Shown in pieces: positions 47,174 through 58,536 of a DNA stretch of 64,000 bases. Source of the stretch: Litoditis marina. Its lineage: Eukaryota > Nematoda > Chromadorea > Rhabditida > Rhabditidae. Within the stretch, counting starts at the first letter, position 1. Every line of letters begins with the position of its first letter. Below the pieces are notes generated by a model, which had not been told where the DNA came from, ran no database searches, and saw nothing but the letters and a program-made list of their open reading frames with translations. The position numbers and the translations under genes were made by a program. The stretch lies in the NCBI GenBank assembly GCA_964036275.1, contig OZ038433.1, positions 2,416,013-2,480,012 on the forward strand, given 5' to 3'.

Positions 47174-47579
47174 TAGTTTTTGTTTTATTCTTTATTTTTC
47201 ACGCAAAGTAGAAAGAAGTATATCTTCTACCCTGACATTGATATTTACTGGGTAGTGCACTTTCTACGGTGAAATTTACACACTCGAGATGAATAGTTTC
47301 TACCCTGCCACTTGTACCCTGTGGGTAGAAGATTTTATAATACAGTTTTGCAGCCTGTTGATAATCGATAATTTGATAATTTGAGACTAGTTCTGACTGA
47401 TTTCAGGGTCTAGTACAGTTTCTCACTGCGATTAGCTTATTTGAAGACTAATTACTTTAGTCGCAAAATAGTTTTTCTTCTAAATTTTGTACCTATCAAC
47501 AATAGCCAACCCCGGGCGGTGGGCTGGGAGCCATGATTGCAGGGGACGGGTGACCGAGAAAGAACGGTGGCTAAATGTC

Positions 47580-47652
47580 GATCTCGTGGTGTAGTGGTTA
47601 TCACATCTGTCTAACACACAGAAGGCCGGCGGTTCGAGCCCGCCCGAGATCA
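47580..47652 (+). tRNA. tRNA-Val(AAC), unit R19
   Basis: Identical to R1. Confidence 0.9.
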
Positions 47653-48058
47653 TAGTTTTTGTTTTATTCTTTATTTTTCACGCAAAGTAGAAAGAAGTAT
47701 ATCTTCTACCCTGACATTGATATTTACTGGGTAGTGCACTTTCTACGGTGAAATTTACACACTCGAGATGAATAGTTTCTACCCTGCCACTTGTACCCTG
47801 TGGGTAGAAGATTTTATAATACAGTTTTGCAGCCTGTGGATAATCGATAATTTGATAATTTGAGACTAGTTCTGACTGATTTCAGGGTCTAGTACAGTTT
47901 CTCACTGCAATTAGCTTATTTGAAGACTAATTACTTTAGTCGCAAAATAGTTTTTCTTCTAAATTTTGTACCTATCAACAATAGCCAACCCCGGGCGGTG
48001 GGCTGGGAGCCATGATTGCAGGGGACGGGTGACCGAGAAAGAACGGTGGCTAAATGTC

Positions 48059-48131
48059 GATCTCGTGGTGTAGTGATTATCACATCTGCCTAACACACAG
48101 AAGGCCGGCGGTTCGAGCCCGCCCGAGATCA
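48059..48131 (+). tRNA. tRNA-Val(AAC), unit R20, two substitutions
   Basis: Same two changes as R17, three units downstream of it. Confidence 0.7.
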
Positions 48132-48541
48132 TAGTTTTTGTTTTATTCTTTATTTTTCACGCAAAGTAGAAAGAAGTATATCTTCTACCCTGACATTGAT
48201 ATTTACTGGGTAGTGCACTTTCTACGGTGAAATTTACACACTCGAGATGAATAGTTTCTACCCTGCCACTTGTACCCTGTGGGTAGAAGATTTTATAATA
48301 CAGTTTTGCAGCCTGTGGATAATCGATAATTTGATAATTTGAGACTAGTTCTGACTGATTTCAGGGTCTAGTACAGTTTCTCACTGCGATTAGCTTATTT
48401 GAAGACTAATTACTTTAGTCGCAAAATAGTTTTTCTTCTAAATTTTGTACCTATCAACAATAGCCAACCCCGGGCGGTGGGCTGGGAGCCATGATTGGAG
48501 CCATGGGACGGGTGACCGAGAAAGAACGGTGGCTAAATGTC

Positions 48542-48614
48542 GATCTCGTGGTGTAGTGGTTATCACATCTGTCTAACACACAGAAGGCCGGCGGTTCGAG
48601 CCCGCCCGAGATCA
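48542..48614 (+). tRNA. tRNA-Val(AAC), unit R21
   Basis: Identical to R1. Confidence 0.9.
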
Positions 48615-49012
48615 TAGTTTTTGTTTTATTCTTTATTTTTCACGCAAAGTAGAAAGAAGTATATCTTCTACCCTGACATTGATATTTTCTGGGTAGTGCA
48701 CTTTCTACGGTGAAATTTACACACTCGAGATGAATAGTTTCTACCCTGCCACTTGTACCCTGTGGGTAGAAGATTTTATAATACAGTTTTGCAGCCTGTG
48801 GATAATCGATAATTTGATAATTTGAGACTAGTTCTGACTGATTTCAGGGTCTAGTACAGTTTCTCACTGCGATTAGCTTATTTGAAGACTAATTACTTTA
48901 GTCGCAAAATAGTTTTTCTTCTAAATTTTGTACCTATCAACAATAGCCAACCCCGGGCGGTGGGCTGGGAGCCATGGGACGGGTGACCGAGAAAGAACGG
49001 TGGCTAAATGTC

Positions 49013-49086
49013 GATCTCGTGGTGTAGTGGTTATCACATCTGTCTAACACACAGAAGGCCGGCGGTTCGAGCACCGCCCGAGATCA
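49013..49086 (+). pseudogene. tRNA-Val(AAC)-like, unit R22, 1-nt insertion in T-arm
   Basis: 74-nt form as R3; short upstream spacer form. Confidence 0.75.
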
Positions 49087-49492
49087 TAGTTTTTGTTTTA
49101 TTCTTTATTTTTCACGCAAAGTAGAAAGAAGTATATCTTCTACCCTGACATTGATATTTACTGGGTAGTGCACTTTCTACGGTGAAATTTACACACTCGA
49201 GATGAATAGTTTCTACCCTGCCACTTGTACCCTGTGGGTAGAAGATTTTATAATACAGTTTTGCAGCCTGTGGATAATCGATAATTTGATAATTTGAGAC
49301 TAGTTCTGACTGATTTCAGGGTCTAGTACAGTTTCTCACTGCGATTAGCTTATTTGAAGACTAATTACTTTAGTCGCAAAATAGTTTTTCTTCTAAATTT
49401 TGTACCTATCAACAATAGCCAACCCCGGGCGGTGGGCTGGGAGCCATGATTGCAGGGGACGGGTGACCGAGAAAGAACGGTGGCTAAATGTC

Positions 49493-49565
49493 GATCTCGT
49501 GGTGTAGTGGTTATCACATCTGTCTAACACACAGAAGGCCGGCGGTTCGAGCCCGCCCGAGATCA
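49493..49565 (+). tRNA. tRNA-Val(AAC), unit R23
   Basis: Identical to R1. The 1,135-bp insertion begins 48 bp beyond its 3' end. Confidence 0.9.
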
Positions 49566-49612
49566 TAGTTTTTGTTTTATTCTTTATTTTTCACGCAAAG
49601 TAGAAAGAAGTA

Positions 49613-49939
49613 TTAGTATAAAAAACGAGTGTAAAGAAAGTAAAGATTAGTTTTGGATAAATATGTACAAGAAATATAAAAGAAGTCCAATAAAAATATT
49701 TTGAGGAAAACTCTAATCTCGCTCGGTTTAGAATTTCAAAAAAAGGATACCGAGTTTTTGGTTGTCGGAAGAAAACTTCTGACTGCGACTCACAATAATC
49801 TAGCTTATACTCCGTTGTTTTCAAGAGAAGCGAGATTAGCATTTTCCTCAAAATATTTTTATTGGACTTCTTTTATATTTCTTGTACATATTTATCCAAA
49901 ACTAATCTTTACTTTCTTTACACTCGTTTTTTATACTAA
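49613..49939. repeat. Foldback with 111-bp arms inside the insertion, copy 1
   Basis: Arms 49613-49723 and 49829-49939 are reverse complements with about two mismatches; outer ends are TTAGTATAAAAAACGAG and its complement. A ~105-bp AT-rich loop separates them. It could be a MITE nested in the larger insert or the insert's own terminal hairpin. Confidence 0.8.
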
Positions 49940-50114
49940 TTGAACTCTTTTTCTATGGTTACGAAGTAACGGTCATTTTTGATAAAAAATAATATTTTTG
50001 AACAATAAGCTAAACAAGGAAAGTTATGTTTTTCTATTGGAGTTTTAAACCGTGCCGTAGTGCAGAACGTTTGGTGTAGTTGTAACCTCGTTCAAGTGAT
50101 AGCAAATTCTCCAC

Positions 50115-50189
50115 TCTAGACTCCAGGCAGGAATCGAACCTTCGTTCGCCGTGCGTGAATAGAGCGTTTATCCAATCCGCCAATGAGAC
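50115..50189 (-). repeat. Degenerate tRNA-like sequence (SINE-type head), copy 1
   Basis: On the minus strand a box-A match (TGGCGGATTGG) and an exact box B (GGTTCGATTCC) are ~45 bp apart, inside a ~75-nt stretch with only partial acceptor pairing (GTCTCAT/TGGAGTC). It reads as a tRNA-derived SINE head or tRNA pseudogene. Confidence 0.45.
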
Positions 50190-51106
50190 ATGTGAATAGG
50201 AGTGAAAACCAAGCTGTACCCGCCTGTCATGAGTTCGTCATTGGAAAACGTCTTCCTACTACACGTTAAACTGTTCTTTCATTTTTATTTTCACGAAACC
50301 GGTCTATCCATGATTTTTTGCGAGACCATTTTTGGCTCTCTCACACGTAATATTCAAATTTCAGACATACCTGAAAAATACGTATACCTCAACTTTTTTA
50401 GAGCTTTTCAAAAATGTAAGTATTTTTTGAATAAGTTAATTTTGTGCGAAACTATGCCGAGATTTGAGGAGGCGGACACTTTTGTCGCCGGCGCCGCAGC
50501 CGCCGCCGCCGCCGCCGCCCCGCACGGAAGCCATTTTTGCGAGACGTTGGGCCCTCTAACTCCTCTGAATAAATTCTACTTGGAACGTGAACTTAGTATC
50601 TTGTAGACGTGTTGCCCTTCAGTGATTCATGCAAAAATCTAAGAAAATGGTCGACGTACTTTGAAGAAAATTGTAATAATCTGTTTTGTATTGTCTGCAG
50701 ACCTTTGAACAAAAACTAATCTGCGCAGCGCTCCGCGCTGCGCACGATATCTTCTACCCTGACATTGATATTTACTGGGTAGTGCACTTTCTACGGTGAA
50801 ATTTACACACTCGAGATGAATAGTTTCTACCCTGCCACTTGTACCCTGTGGGTAGAAGATTTTATAATACAGTTTTGCAGCCTGTGGATAATCGATAATT
50901 TGATAATTTGAGACTAGTTCTGACTGATTTCAGGGTCTAGTACAGTTTCTCACTGCAATTAGCTTATTTGAAGACTAATTACTTTAGTCGCAAAATAGTT
51001 TTTCTTCTAAATTTTGTACCTATCAACAATAGCCAACCCCGGGCGGTGGGCTGGGAGCCATGATTGCAGGGGACGGGTGACCGAGAAAGAACGGTGGCTA
51101 AATGTC

Positions 51107-51179
51107 GATCTCGTGGTGTAGTGGTTATCACATCTGTCTAACACACAGAAGGCCGGCGGTTCGAGCCCGCCCGAGATCA
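51107..51179 (+). tRNA. tRNA-Val(AAC), unit R24
   Basis: Identical to R1. Lies between the two insertions. Confidence 0.9.
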
Positions 51180-51585
51180 TAGTTTTTGTTTTATTCTTTA
51201 TTTTTCACGCAAAGTAGAAAGAAGTATATCTTCTACCCTGACATTGATATTTACTGGGTAGTGCACTTTCTACGGTGAAATTTACACACTCGAGATGAAT
51301 AGTTTCTACCCTGCCACTTGTACCCTGTGGGTAGAAGATTTTATAATACAGTTTTGCAGCCTGTGGATAATCGATAATTTGATAATTTGAGACTAGTTCT
51401 GACTGATTTCAGGGTCTAGTACAGTTTCTCACTGCGATTAGCTTATTTGAAGACTAATTACTTTAGTCGCAAAATAGTTTTTCTTCTAAATTTTGTACCT
51501 ATCAACAATAGCCAACCCCGGGCGGTGGGCTGGGAGCCATGATTGCAGGGGACGGGTGACCGAGAAAGAACGGTGGCTAAATGTC

Positions 51586-51658
51586 GATCTCGTGGTGTAG
51601 TGGTTATCACATCTGTCTAACACACAGAAGGCCGGCGGTTCGAGCCCGCCCGAGATCA
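51586..51658 (+). tRNA. tRNA-Val(AAC), unit R25
   Basis: Identical to R1. The second insertion begins 48 bp beyond it, as after R23. Confidence 0.9.
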
Positions 51659-51705
51659 TAGTTTTTGTTTTATTCTTTATTTTTCACGCAAAGTAGAAAG
51701 AAGTA

Positions 51706-52032
51706 TTAGTATAAAAAACGAGTGTAAAGAAAGTAAAGATTAGTTTTGGATAAATATGTACAAGAAATATAAAAGAAGTCCAATAAAAATATTTTGAGGA
51801 AAACTCTAATCTCGCTCGGTTTAGAATTTCAAAAAAAGGATACCGAGTTTTTGGTTGTCGGAAGAAAACTTCTGACTGCGACTCACAATAATCTAGCTTA
51901 TACTCCGTTGTTTTCAAGAGAAGCGAGATTAGCATTTTCCTCAAAATATTTTTATTGGACTTCTTTTATATTTCTTGTACATATTTATCCAAAACTAATC
52001 TTTACTTTCTTTACACTCGTTTTTTATACTAA
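51706..52032. repeat. Foldback inside the insertion, copy 2
   Basis: Duplicate of 49613-49939. Confidence 0.8.
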
Positions 52033-52207
52033 TTGAACTCTTTTTCTATGGTTACGAAGTAACGGTCATTTTTGATAAAAAATAATATTTTTGAACAATA
52101 AGCTAAACAAGGAAAGTTATGTTTTTCTATTGGAGTTTTAAACCGTGCCGTAGTGCAGAACGTTTGGTGTAGTTGTAACCTCGTTCAAGTGATAGCAAAT
52201 TCTCCAC

Positions 52208-52282
52208 TCTAGACTCCAGGCAGGAATCGAACCTTCGTTCGCCGTGCGTGAATAGAGCGTTTATCCAATCCGCCAATGAGAC
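52208..52282 (-). repeat. Degenerate tRNA-like sequence, copy 2
   Basis: Duplicate of 50115-50189. Confidence 0.45.
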
Positions 52283-53199
52283 ATGTGAATAGGAGTGAAA
52301 ACCAAGCTGTACCCGCCTGTCATGAGTTCGTCATTGGAAAACGTCTTCCTACTACACGTTAAACTGTTCTTTCATTTTTATTTTCACGAAACCGGTCTAT
52401 CCATGATTTTTTGCGAGACCATTTTTGGCTCTCTCACACGTAATATTCAAATTTCAGACATACCTGAAAAATACGTATACCTCAACTTTTTTAGAGCTTT
52501 TCAAAAATGTAAGTATTTTTTGAATAAGTTAATTTTGTGCGAAACTATGCCGAGATTTGAGGAGGCGGACACTTTTGTCGCCGGCGCCGCAGCCGCCGCC
52601 GCCGCCGCCGCCCCGCACGGAAGCCATTTTTGCGAGACGTTGGGCCCTCTAACTCCTCTGAATAAATTCTACTTGGAACGTGAACTTAGTATCTTGTAGA
52701 CGTGTTGCCCTTCAGTGATTCATGCAAAAATCTAAGAAAATGGTCGACGTACTTTGAAGAAAATTGTAATAATCTGTTTTGTATTGTCTGCAGACCTTTG
52801 AACAAAAACTAATCTGCGCAGCGCTCCGCGCTGCGCACGATATCTTCTACCCTGACATTGATATTTACTGGGTAGTGCACTTTCTACGGTGAAATTTACA
52901 CACTCGAGATGAATAGTTTCTACCCTGCCACTTGTACCCTGTGGGTAGAAGATTTTATAATACAGTTTTGCAGCCTGTGGATAATCGATAATTTGATAAT
53001 TTGAGACTAGTTCTGACTGATTTCAGGGTCTAGTACAGTTTCTCACTGCAATTAGCTTATTTGAAGACTAATTACTTTAGTCGCAAAATAGTTTTTCTTC
53101 TAAATTTTGTACCTATCAACAATAGCCAACCCCGGGCGGTGGGCTGGGAGCCATGATTGCAGGGGACGGGTGACCGAGAAAGAACGGTGGCTAAATGTC

Positions 53200-53272
53200 G
53201 ATCTCGTGGTGTAGTGGTTATCACATCTGTCTAACACACAGAAGGCCGGCTGTTCGAGCCCGCCCGAGATCA
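53200..53272 (+). tRNA. tRNA-Val(AAC), unit R26, T-stem variant
   Basis: 73 nt. G-to-T in the T-stem (GGCTG-TTCGAGC-CCGCC) leaves a T/C mismatch and alters box B's first G. Possibly impaired. Confidence 0.7.
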
Positions 53273-53678
53273 TAGTTTTTGTTTTATTCTTTATTTTTCA
53301 CGCAAAGTAGAAAGAAGTATATCTTCTACCCTGACATTGATATTTACTGGGTAGTGCACTTTCTACGGTGAAATTTACACACTCGAGATGAATAGTTTCT
53401 ACCCTGCCACTTGTACCCTGTGGGTAGAAGATTTTATAATACAGTTTTGCAGCCTGTGGATAATCGATAATTTGATAATTTGAGACTAGTTCTGACTGAT
53501 TTCAGGGTCTAGTACAGTTTCTCACTGCAATTAGCTTATTTGAAGACTAATTACTTTAGTCGCAAAATAGTTTTTCTTCTAAATTTTGTACCTATCAACA
53601 ATAGCCAACCCCGGGCGGTGGGCTGGGAGCCATGATTGCAGGGGACGGGTGACCGAGAAAGAACGGTGGCTAAATGTC

Positions 53679-53751
53679 GATCTCGTGGTGTAGTGGTTAT
53701 CACATCTGTCTAACACACAGAAGGCCGGCGGTTCGAGCCCGCCCGAGATCA
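53679..53751 (+). tRNA. tRNA-Val(AAC), unit R27
   Basis: Identical to R1. Confidence 0.9.
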
Positions 53752-54157
53752 TAGTTTTTGTTTTATTCTTTATTTTTCACGCAAAGTAGAAAGAAGTATA
53801 TCTTCTACCCTGACATTGATATTTACTGGGTAGTGCACTTTCTACGGTGAAATTTACACACTCGAGATGAATAGTTTCTACCCTGCCACTTGTACCCTGT
53901 GGGTAGAAGATTTTATAATACAGTTTTGCAGCCTGTGGATAATCGATAATTTGATAATTTGAGACTAGTTCTGACTGATTTCAGGGTCTAGTACAGTTTC
54001 TCACTGCAATTAGCTTATTTGAAGACTAATTACTTTAGTCGCAAAATAGTTTTTCTTCTAAATTTTGTACCTATCAACAATAGCCAACCCCGGGCGGTGG
54101 GCTGGGAGCCATGATTGCAGGGGACGGGTGACCGAGAAAGAACGGTGGCTAAATGTC

Positions 54158-54230
54158 GATCTCGTGGTGTAGTGGTTATCACATCTGTCTAACACACAGA
54201 AGGCCGGCGGTTCGAGCCCGCCCGAGATCA
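54158..54230 (+). tRNA. tRNA-Val(AAC), unit R28
   Basis: Identical to R1. Confidence 0.9.
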
Positions 54231-54636
54231 TAGTTTTTGTTTTATTCTTTATTTTTCACGCAAAGTAGAAAGAAGTATATCTTCTACCCTGACATTGATA
54301 TTTACTGGGTAGTGCACTTTCTACGGTGAAATTTACACACTCGAGATGAATAGTTTCTACCCTGCCACTTGTACCCTGTGGGTAGAAGATTTTATAATAC
54401 AGTTTTGCAGCCTGTGGATAATCGATAATTTGATAATTTGAGACTAGTTCTGACTGATTTCAGGGTCTAGTACAGTTTCTCACTGCAATTAGCTTATTTG
54501 AAGACTAATTACTTTAGTCGCAAAATAGTTTTTCTTCTAAATTTTGTACCTATCAACAATAGCCAACCCCGGGCGGTGGGCTGGGAGCCATGATTGCAGG
54601 GGACGGGTGACCGAGAAAGAACGGTGGCTAAATGTC

Positions 54637-54709
54637 GATCTCGTGGTGTAGTGGTTATCACATCTGTCTAACACACAGAAGGCCGGCGGTTCGAGCCCGC
54701 CCGAGATCA
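54637..54709 (+). tRNA. tRNA-Val(AAC), unit R29
   Basis: Identical to R1. Confidence 0.9.
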
Positions 54710-55115
54710 TAGTTTTTGTTTTATTCTTTATTTTTCACGCAAAGTAGAAAGAAGTATATCTTCTACCCTGACATTGATATTTACTGGGTAGTGCACTTTC
54801 TACGGTGAAATTTACACACTCGAGATGAATAGTTTCTACCCTGCCACTTGTACCCTGTGGGTAGAAGATTTTATAATACAGTTTTGCAGCCTGTGGATAA
54901 TCGATAATTTGATAATTTGAGACTAGTTCTGACTGATTTCAGGGTCTAGTACAGTTTCTCACTGCAATTAGCTTATTTGAAGACTAATTACTTTAGTCGC
55001 AAAATAGTTTTTCTTCTAAATTTTGTACCTATCAACAATAGCCAACCCCGAGCGGTGGGCTGGGAGCCATGATTGCAGGGGACGGGTGACCGAGAAAGAA
55101 CGGTGGCTAAATGTC

Positions 55116-55188
55116 GATCTCGTGGTGTAGTGGTTATCACATCTGTCTAACACACAGAAGGCCGGCGGTTCGAGCCCGCCCGAGATCA
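55116..55188 (+). tRNA. tRNA-Val(AAC), unit R30
   Basis: Identical to R1. Upstream spacer has CCCCGAGCGG for CCCCGGGCGG. Confidence 0.9.
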
Positions 55189-55594
55189 TAGTTTTTGTTT
55201 TATTCTTTATTTTTCACGCAAAGTAGAAAGAAGTATATCTTCTACCCTGACATTGATATTTACTGGGTAGTGCACTTTCTACGGTGAAATTTACACACTC
55301 GAGATGAATAGTTTCTACCCTGCCACTTGTACCCTGTGGGTAGAAGATTTTATAATACAGTTTTGCAGCCTGTGGATAATCGATAATTTGATAATTTGAG
55401 ACTAGTTCTGACTGATTTCAGGGTCTAGTACAGTTTCTCACTGCAATTAGCTTATTTGAAGACTAATTACTTTAGTCGCAAAATAGTTTTTCTTCTAAAT
55501 TTTGTACCTATCAACAATAGCCAACCCCGGGCGGTGGGCTGGGAGCCATGATTGCAGGGGACGGGTGACCGAGAAAGAACGGTGGCTAAATGTC

Positions 55595-55667
55595 GATCTC
55601 GTGGTGTAGTGGTTATCACATCTGTCTAACACACAGAAGGCCGGCGGTTCGAGCCCGCCCGAGATCA
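55595..55667 (+). tRNA. tRNA-Val(AAC), unit R31
   Basis: Identical to R1. Confidence 0.9.
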
Positions 55668-56073
55668 TAGTTTTTGTTTTATTCTTTATTTTTCACGCAA
55701 AGTAGAAAGAAGTATATCTTCTACCCTGACATTGATATTTACTGGGTAGTGCACTTTCTACGGTGAAATTTACACACTCGAGATGAATAGTTTCTACCCT
55801 GCCACTTGTACCCTGTGGGTAGAAGATTTTATAATACAGTTTTGCAGCCTGTGGATAATCGATAATTTGATAATTTGAGACTAGTTCTGACTGATTTCAG
55901 GGTCTAGTACAGTTTCTCACTGCAATTAGCTTATTTGAAGACTAATTACTTTAGTCGCAAAATAGTTTTTCTTCTAAATTTTGTACCTATCAACAATAGC
56001 CAACCCCGGGCGGTGGGCTGGGAGCCATGATTGCAGGGGACGGGTGACCGAGAAAGAACGGTGGCTAAATGTC

Positions 56074-56146
56074 GATCTCGTGGTGTAGTGGTTATCACAT
56101 CTGTCTAACACACAGAAGGCCGGCGGTTCGAGCCCGCCCGAGATCA
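56074..56146 (+). tRNA. tRNA-Val(AAC), unit R32
   Basis: Identical to R1. Confidence 0.9.
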
Positions 56147-56552
56147 TAGTTTTTGTTTTATTCTTTATTTTTCACGCAAAGTAGAAAGAAGTATATCTTC
56201 TACCCTGACATTGATATTTACTGGGTAGTGCACTTTCTACGGTGAAATTTACACACTCGAGATGAATAGTTTCTACCCTGCCACTTGTACCCTGTGGGTA
56301 GAAGATTTTATAATACAGTTTTGCAGCCTGTGGATAATCGATAATTTGATAATTTGAGACTAGTTCTGACTGATTTCAGGGTCTAGTACAGTTTCTCACT
56401 GCAATTAGCTTATTTGAAGACTAATTACTTTAGTCGCAAAATAGTTTTTCTTCTAAATTTTGTACCTATCAACAATAGCCAACCCCGGGCGGTGGGCTGG
56501 GAGCCATGATTGCAGGGGACGGGTGACCGAGAAAGAACGGTGGCTAAATGTC

Positions 56553-56625
56553 GATCTCGTGGTGTAGTGGTTATCACATCTGTCTAACACACAGAAGGCC
56601 GGCGGTTCGAGCCCGCCCGAGATCA
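56553..56625 (+). tRNA. tRNA-Val(AAC), unit R33
   Basis: Identical to R1. Confidence 0.9.
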
Positions 56626-57031
56626 TAGTTTTTGTTTTATTCTTTATTTTTCACGCAAAGTAGAAAGAAGTATATCTTCTACCCTGACATTGATATTTAC
56701 TGGGTAGTGCACTTTCTACGGTGAAATTTACACACTCGAGATGAATAGTTTCTACCCTGCCACTTGTACCCTGTGGGTAGAAGATTTTATAATACAGTTT
56801 TGCAGCCTGTGGATAATCGATAATTTGATAATTTGAGACTAGTTCTGACTGATTTCAGGGTCTAGTACAGTTTCTCACTGCAATTAGCTTATTTGAAGAC
56901 TAATTACTTTAGTCGCAAAATAGTTTTTCTTCTAAATTTTGTACCTATCAACAATAGCCAACCCCGGGCGGTGGGCTGGGAGCCATGATTGCAGGGGACG
57001 GGTGACCGAGAAAGAACGGTGGCTAAATGTC

Positions 57032-57104
57032 GATCTCGTGGTGTAGTGGTTATCACATCTGTCTAACACACAGAAGGCCGGCGGTTCGAGCCCGCCCGAG
57101 ATCA
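57032..57104 (+). tRNA. tRNA-Val(AAC), unit R34
   Basis: Identical to R1. Confidence 0.9.
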
Positions 57105-57505
57105 TAGTTTTTGTTTTATTCTTTATTTTTCACGCAAAGTAGAAAGAAGTATATCTTCTACCCTGACATTGATATTTACTGGGTAGTGCACTTTCTACGG
57201 TGAAATTTACACACTCGAGATGAATAGTTTCTACCCTGCCACTTGTACCCTGTGGGTAGAAGATTTTATAATACAGTTTTGCAGCCTGTGGATAATCGAT
57301 AATTTGATAATTTGAGACTAGTTCTGACTGATTTCAGGGTCTAGTACAGTTTCTCACTGCAATTAGCTTATTTGAAGACTAATTACTTTAGTCGCAAAAT
57401 AGTTTCTAAATTTTGTACCTATCAACAATAGCCAACCCCGGGCGGTGGGCTGGGAGCCATGATTGCAGGGGACGGGTGACCGAGAAAGAACGGTGGCTAA
57501 ATGTC

Positions 57506-57578
57506 GATCTCGTGGTGTAGTGGTTATCACATCTGTCTAACACACAGAAGGCCGGCGGTTCGAGCCCGCCCGAGATCA
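57506..57578 (+). tRNA. tRNA-Val(AAC), unit R35
   Basis: Identical to R1. Upstream spacer has the 5-bp deletion (AGTTTCTAAAT). Confidence 0.9.
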
Positions 57579-57984
57579 TAGTTTTTGTTTTATTCTTTAT
57601 TTTTCACGCAAAGTAGAAAGAAGTATATCTTCTACCCTGACATTGATATTTACTGGGTAGTGCACTTTCTACGGTGAAATTTACACACTCGAGATGAATA
57701 GTTTCTACCCTGCCACTTGTACCCTGTGGGTAGAAGATTTTATAATACAGTTTTGCAGCCTGTGGATAATCGATAATTTGATAATTTGAGACTAGTTCTG
57801 ACTGATTTCAGGGTCTAGTACAGTTTCTCACTGCAATTAGCTTATTTGAAGACTAATTACTTTAGTCGCAAAATAGTTTTTCTTCTAAATTTTGTACCTA
57901 TCAACAATAGCCAACCCCGGGCGGTGGGCTGGGAGCCATGATTGCAGGGGACGGGTGACCGAGAAAGAACGGTGGCTAAATGTC

Positions 57985-58057
57985 GATCTCGTGGTGTAGT
58001 GGTTATCACATCTGTCTAACACACAGAAGGCCGGCGGTTCGAGCCCGCCCGAGATCA
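57985..58057 (+). tRNA. tRNA-Val(AAC), unit R36
   Basis: Identical to R1. Confidence 0.9.
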
Positions 58058-58463
58058 TAGTTTTTGTTTTATTCTTTATTTTTCACGCAAAGTAGAAAGA
58101 AGTATATCTTCTACCCTGACATTGATATTTACTGGGTAGTGCACTTTCTACGGTGAAATTTACACACTCGAGATGAATAGTTTCTACCCTGCCACTTGTA
58201 CCCTGTGGGTAGAAGATTTTATAATACAGTTTTGCAGCCTGTGGATAATCGATAATTTGATAATTTGAGACTAGTTCTGACTGATTTCAGGGTCTAGTAC
58301 AGTTTCTCACTGCAATTAGCTTATTTGAAGACTAATTACTTTAGTCGCAAAATAGTTTTTCTTCTAAATTTTGTACCTATCAACAATAGCCAACCCCGGG
58401 CGGTGGGCTGGGAGCCATGATTGCAGGGGACGGGTGACCGAGAAAGAACGGTGGCTAAATGTC

Positions 58464-58536
58464 GATCTCGTGGTGTAGTGGTTATCACATCTGTCTAACA
58501 CACAGAAGGCCGGCGGTTCGAGCCCGCCCGAGATCA
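58464..58536 (+). tRNA. tRNA-Val(AAC), unit R37
   Basis: Identical to R1. Confidence 0.9.

Larger units (their letters stand above)
49613..50747 (-). mobile_element. 1,135-bp insertion in array spacer, copy 1 (Helitron-like candidate)
   Basis: The normal spacer GAAGTATATCTTCT is split as GAAGTA | TATCTTCT with exactly 1,135 bp between, so the target can be read as A|T with no duplication. Read on the minus strand the insert starts TCGTGCGCAGCG and ends ATACTAA, i.e. TC at 5' and CTAA (CTRR) at 3', the Helitron rule. Against this, the GC hairpin is at the TC end, not before CTRR. A 2-bp AT duplication is equally compatible. The insert holds a 111-bp-arm foldback, a tRNA-like stretch and a GCC run, and no helicase. 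Confidence 0.6.
51706..52840 (-). mobile_element. 1,135-bp insertion in array spacer, copy 2
   Basis: Apparently identical to 49613-50747 and at the same place in the unit, exactly 2,093 bp downstream (1,135 plus two 479-bp units). It arose by duplication of the array segment, not by a second insertion. Confidence 0.85.

Noticed and set aside
49591..49943. Overlapping frames of 86 and 80 codons on opposite strands with the same C-terminus
   Set aside because: They are the two arms of the 111-bp foldback read in mirror; the shared residues are a consequence of the inverted repeat.
50202..50606. 134-codon frame with a poly-alanine run, present in both insertions
   Set aside because: The alanines come from a GCC microsatellite. 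The rest has no protein-like composition and no splice or start context, and the two copies are identical through recent duplication, so persistence of the frame says nothing about selection.
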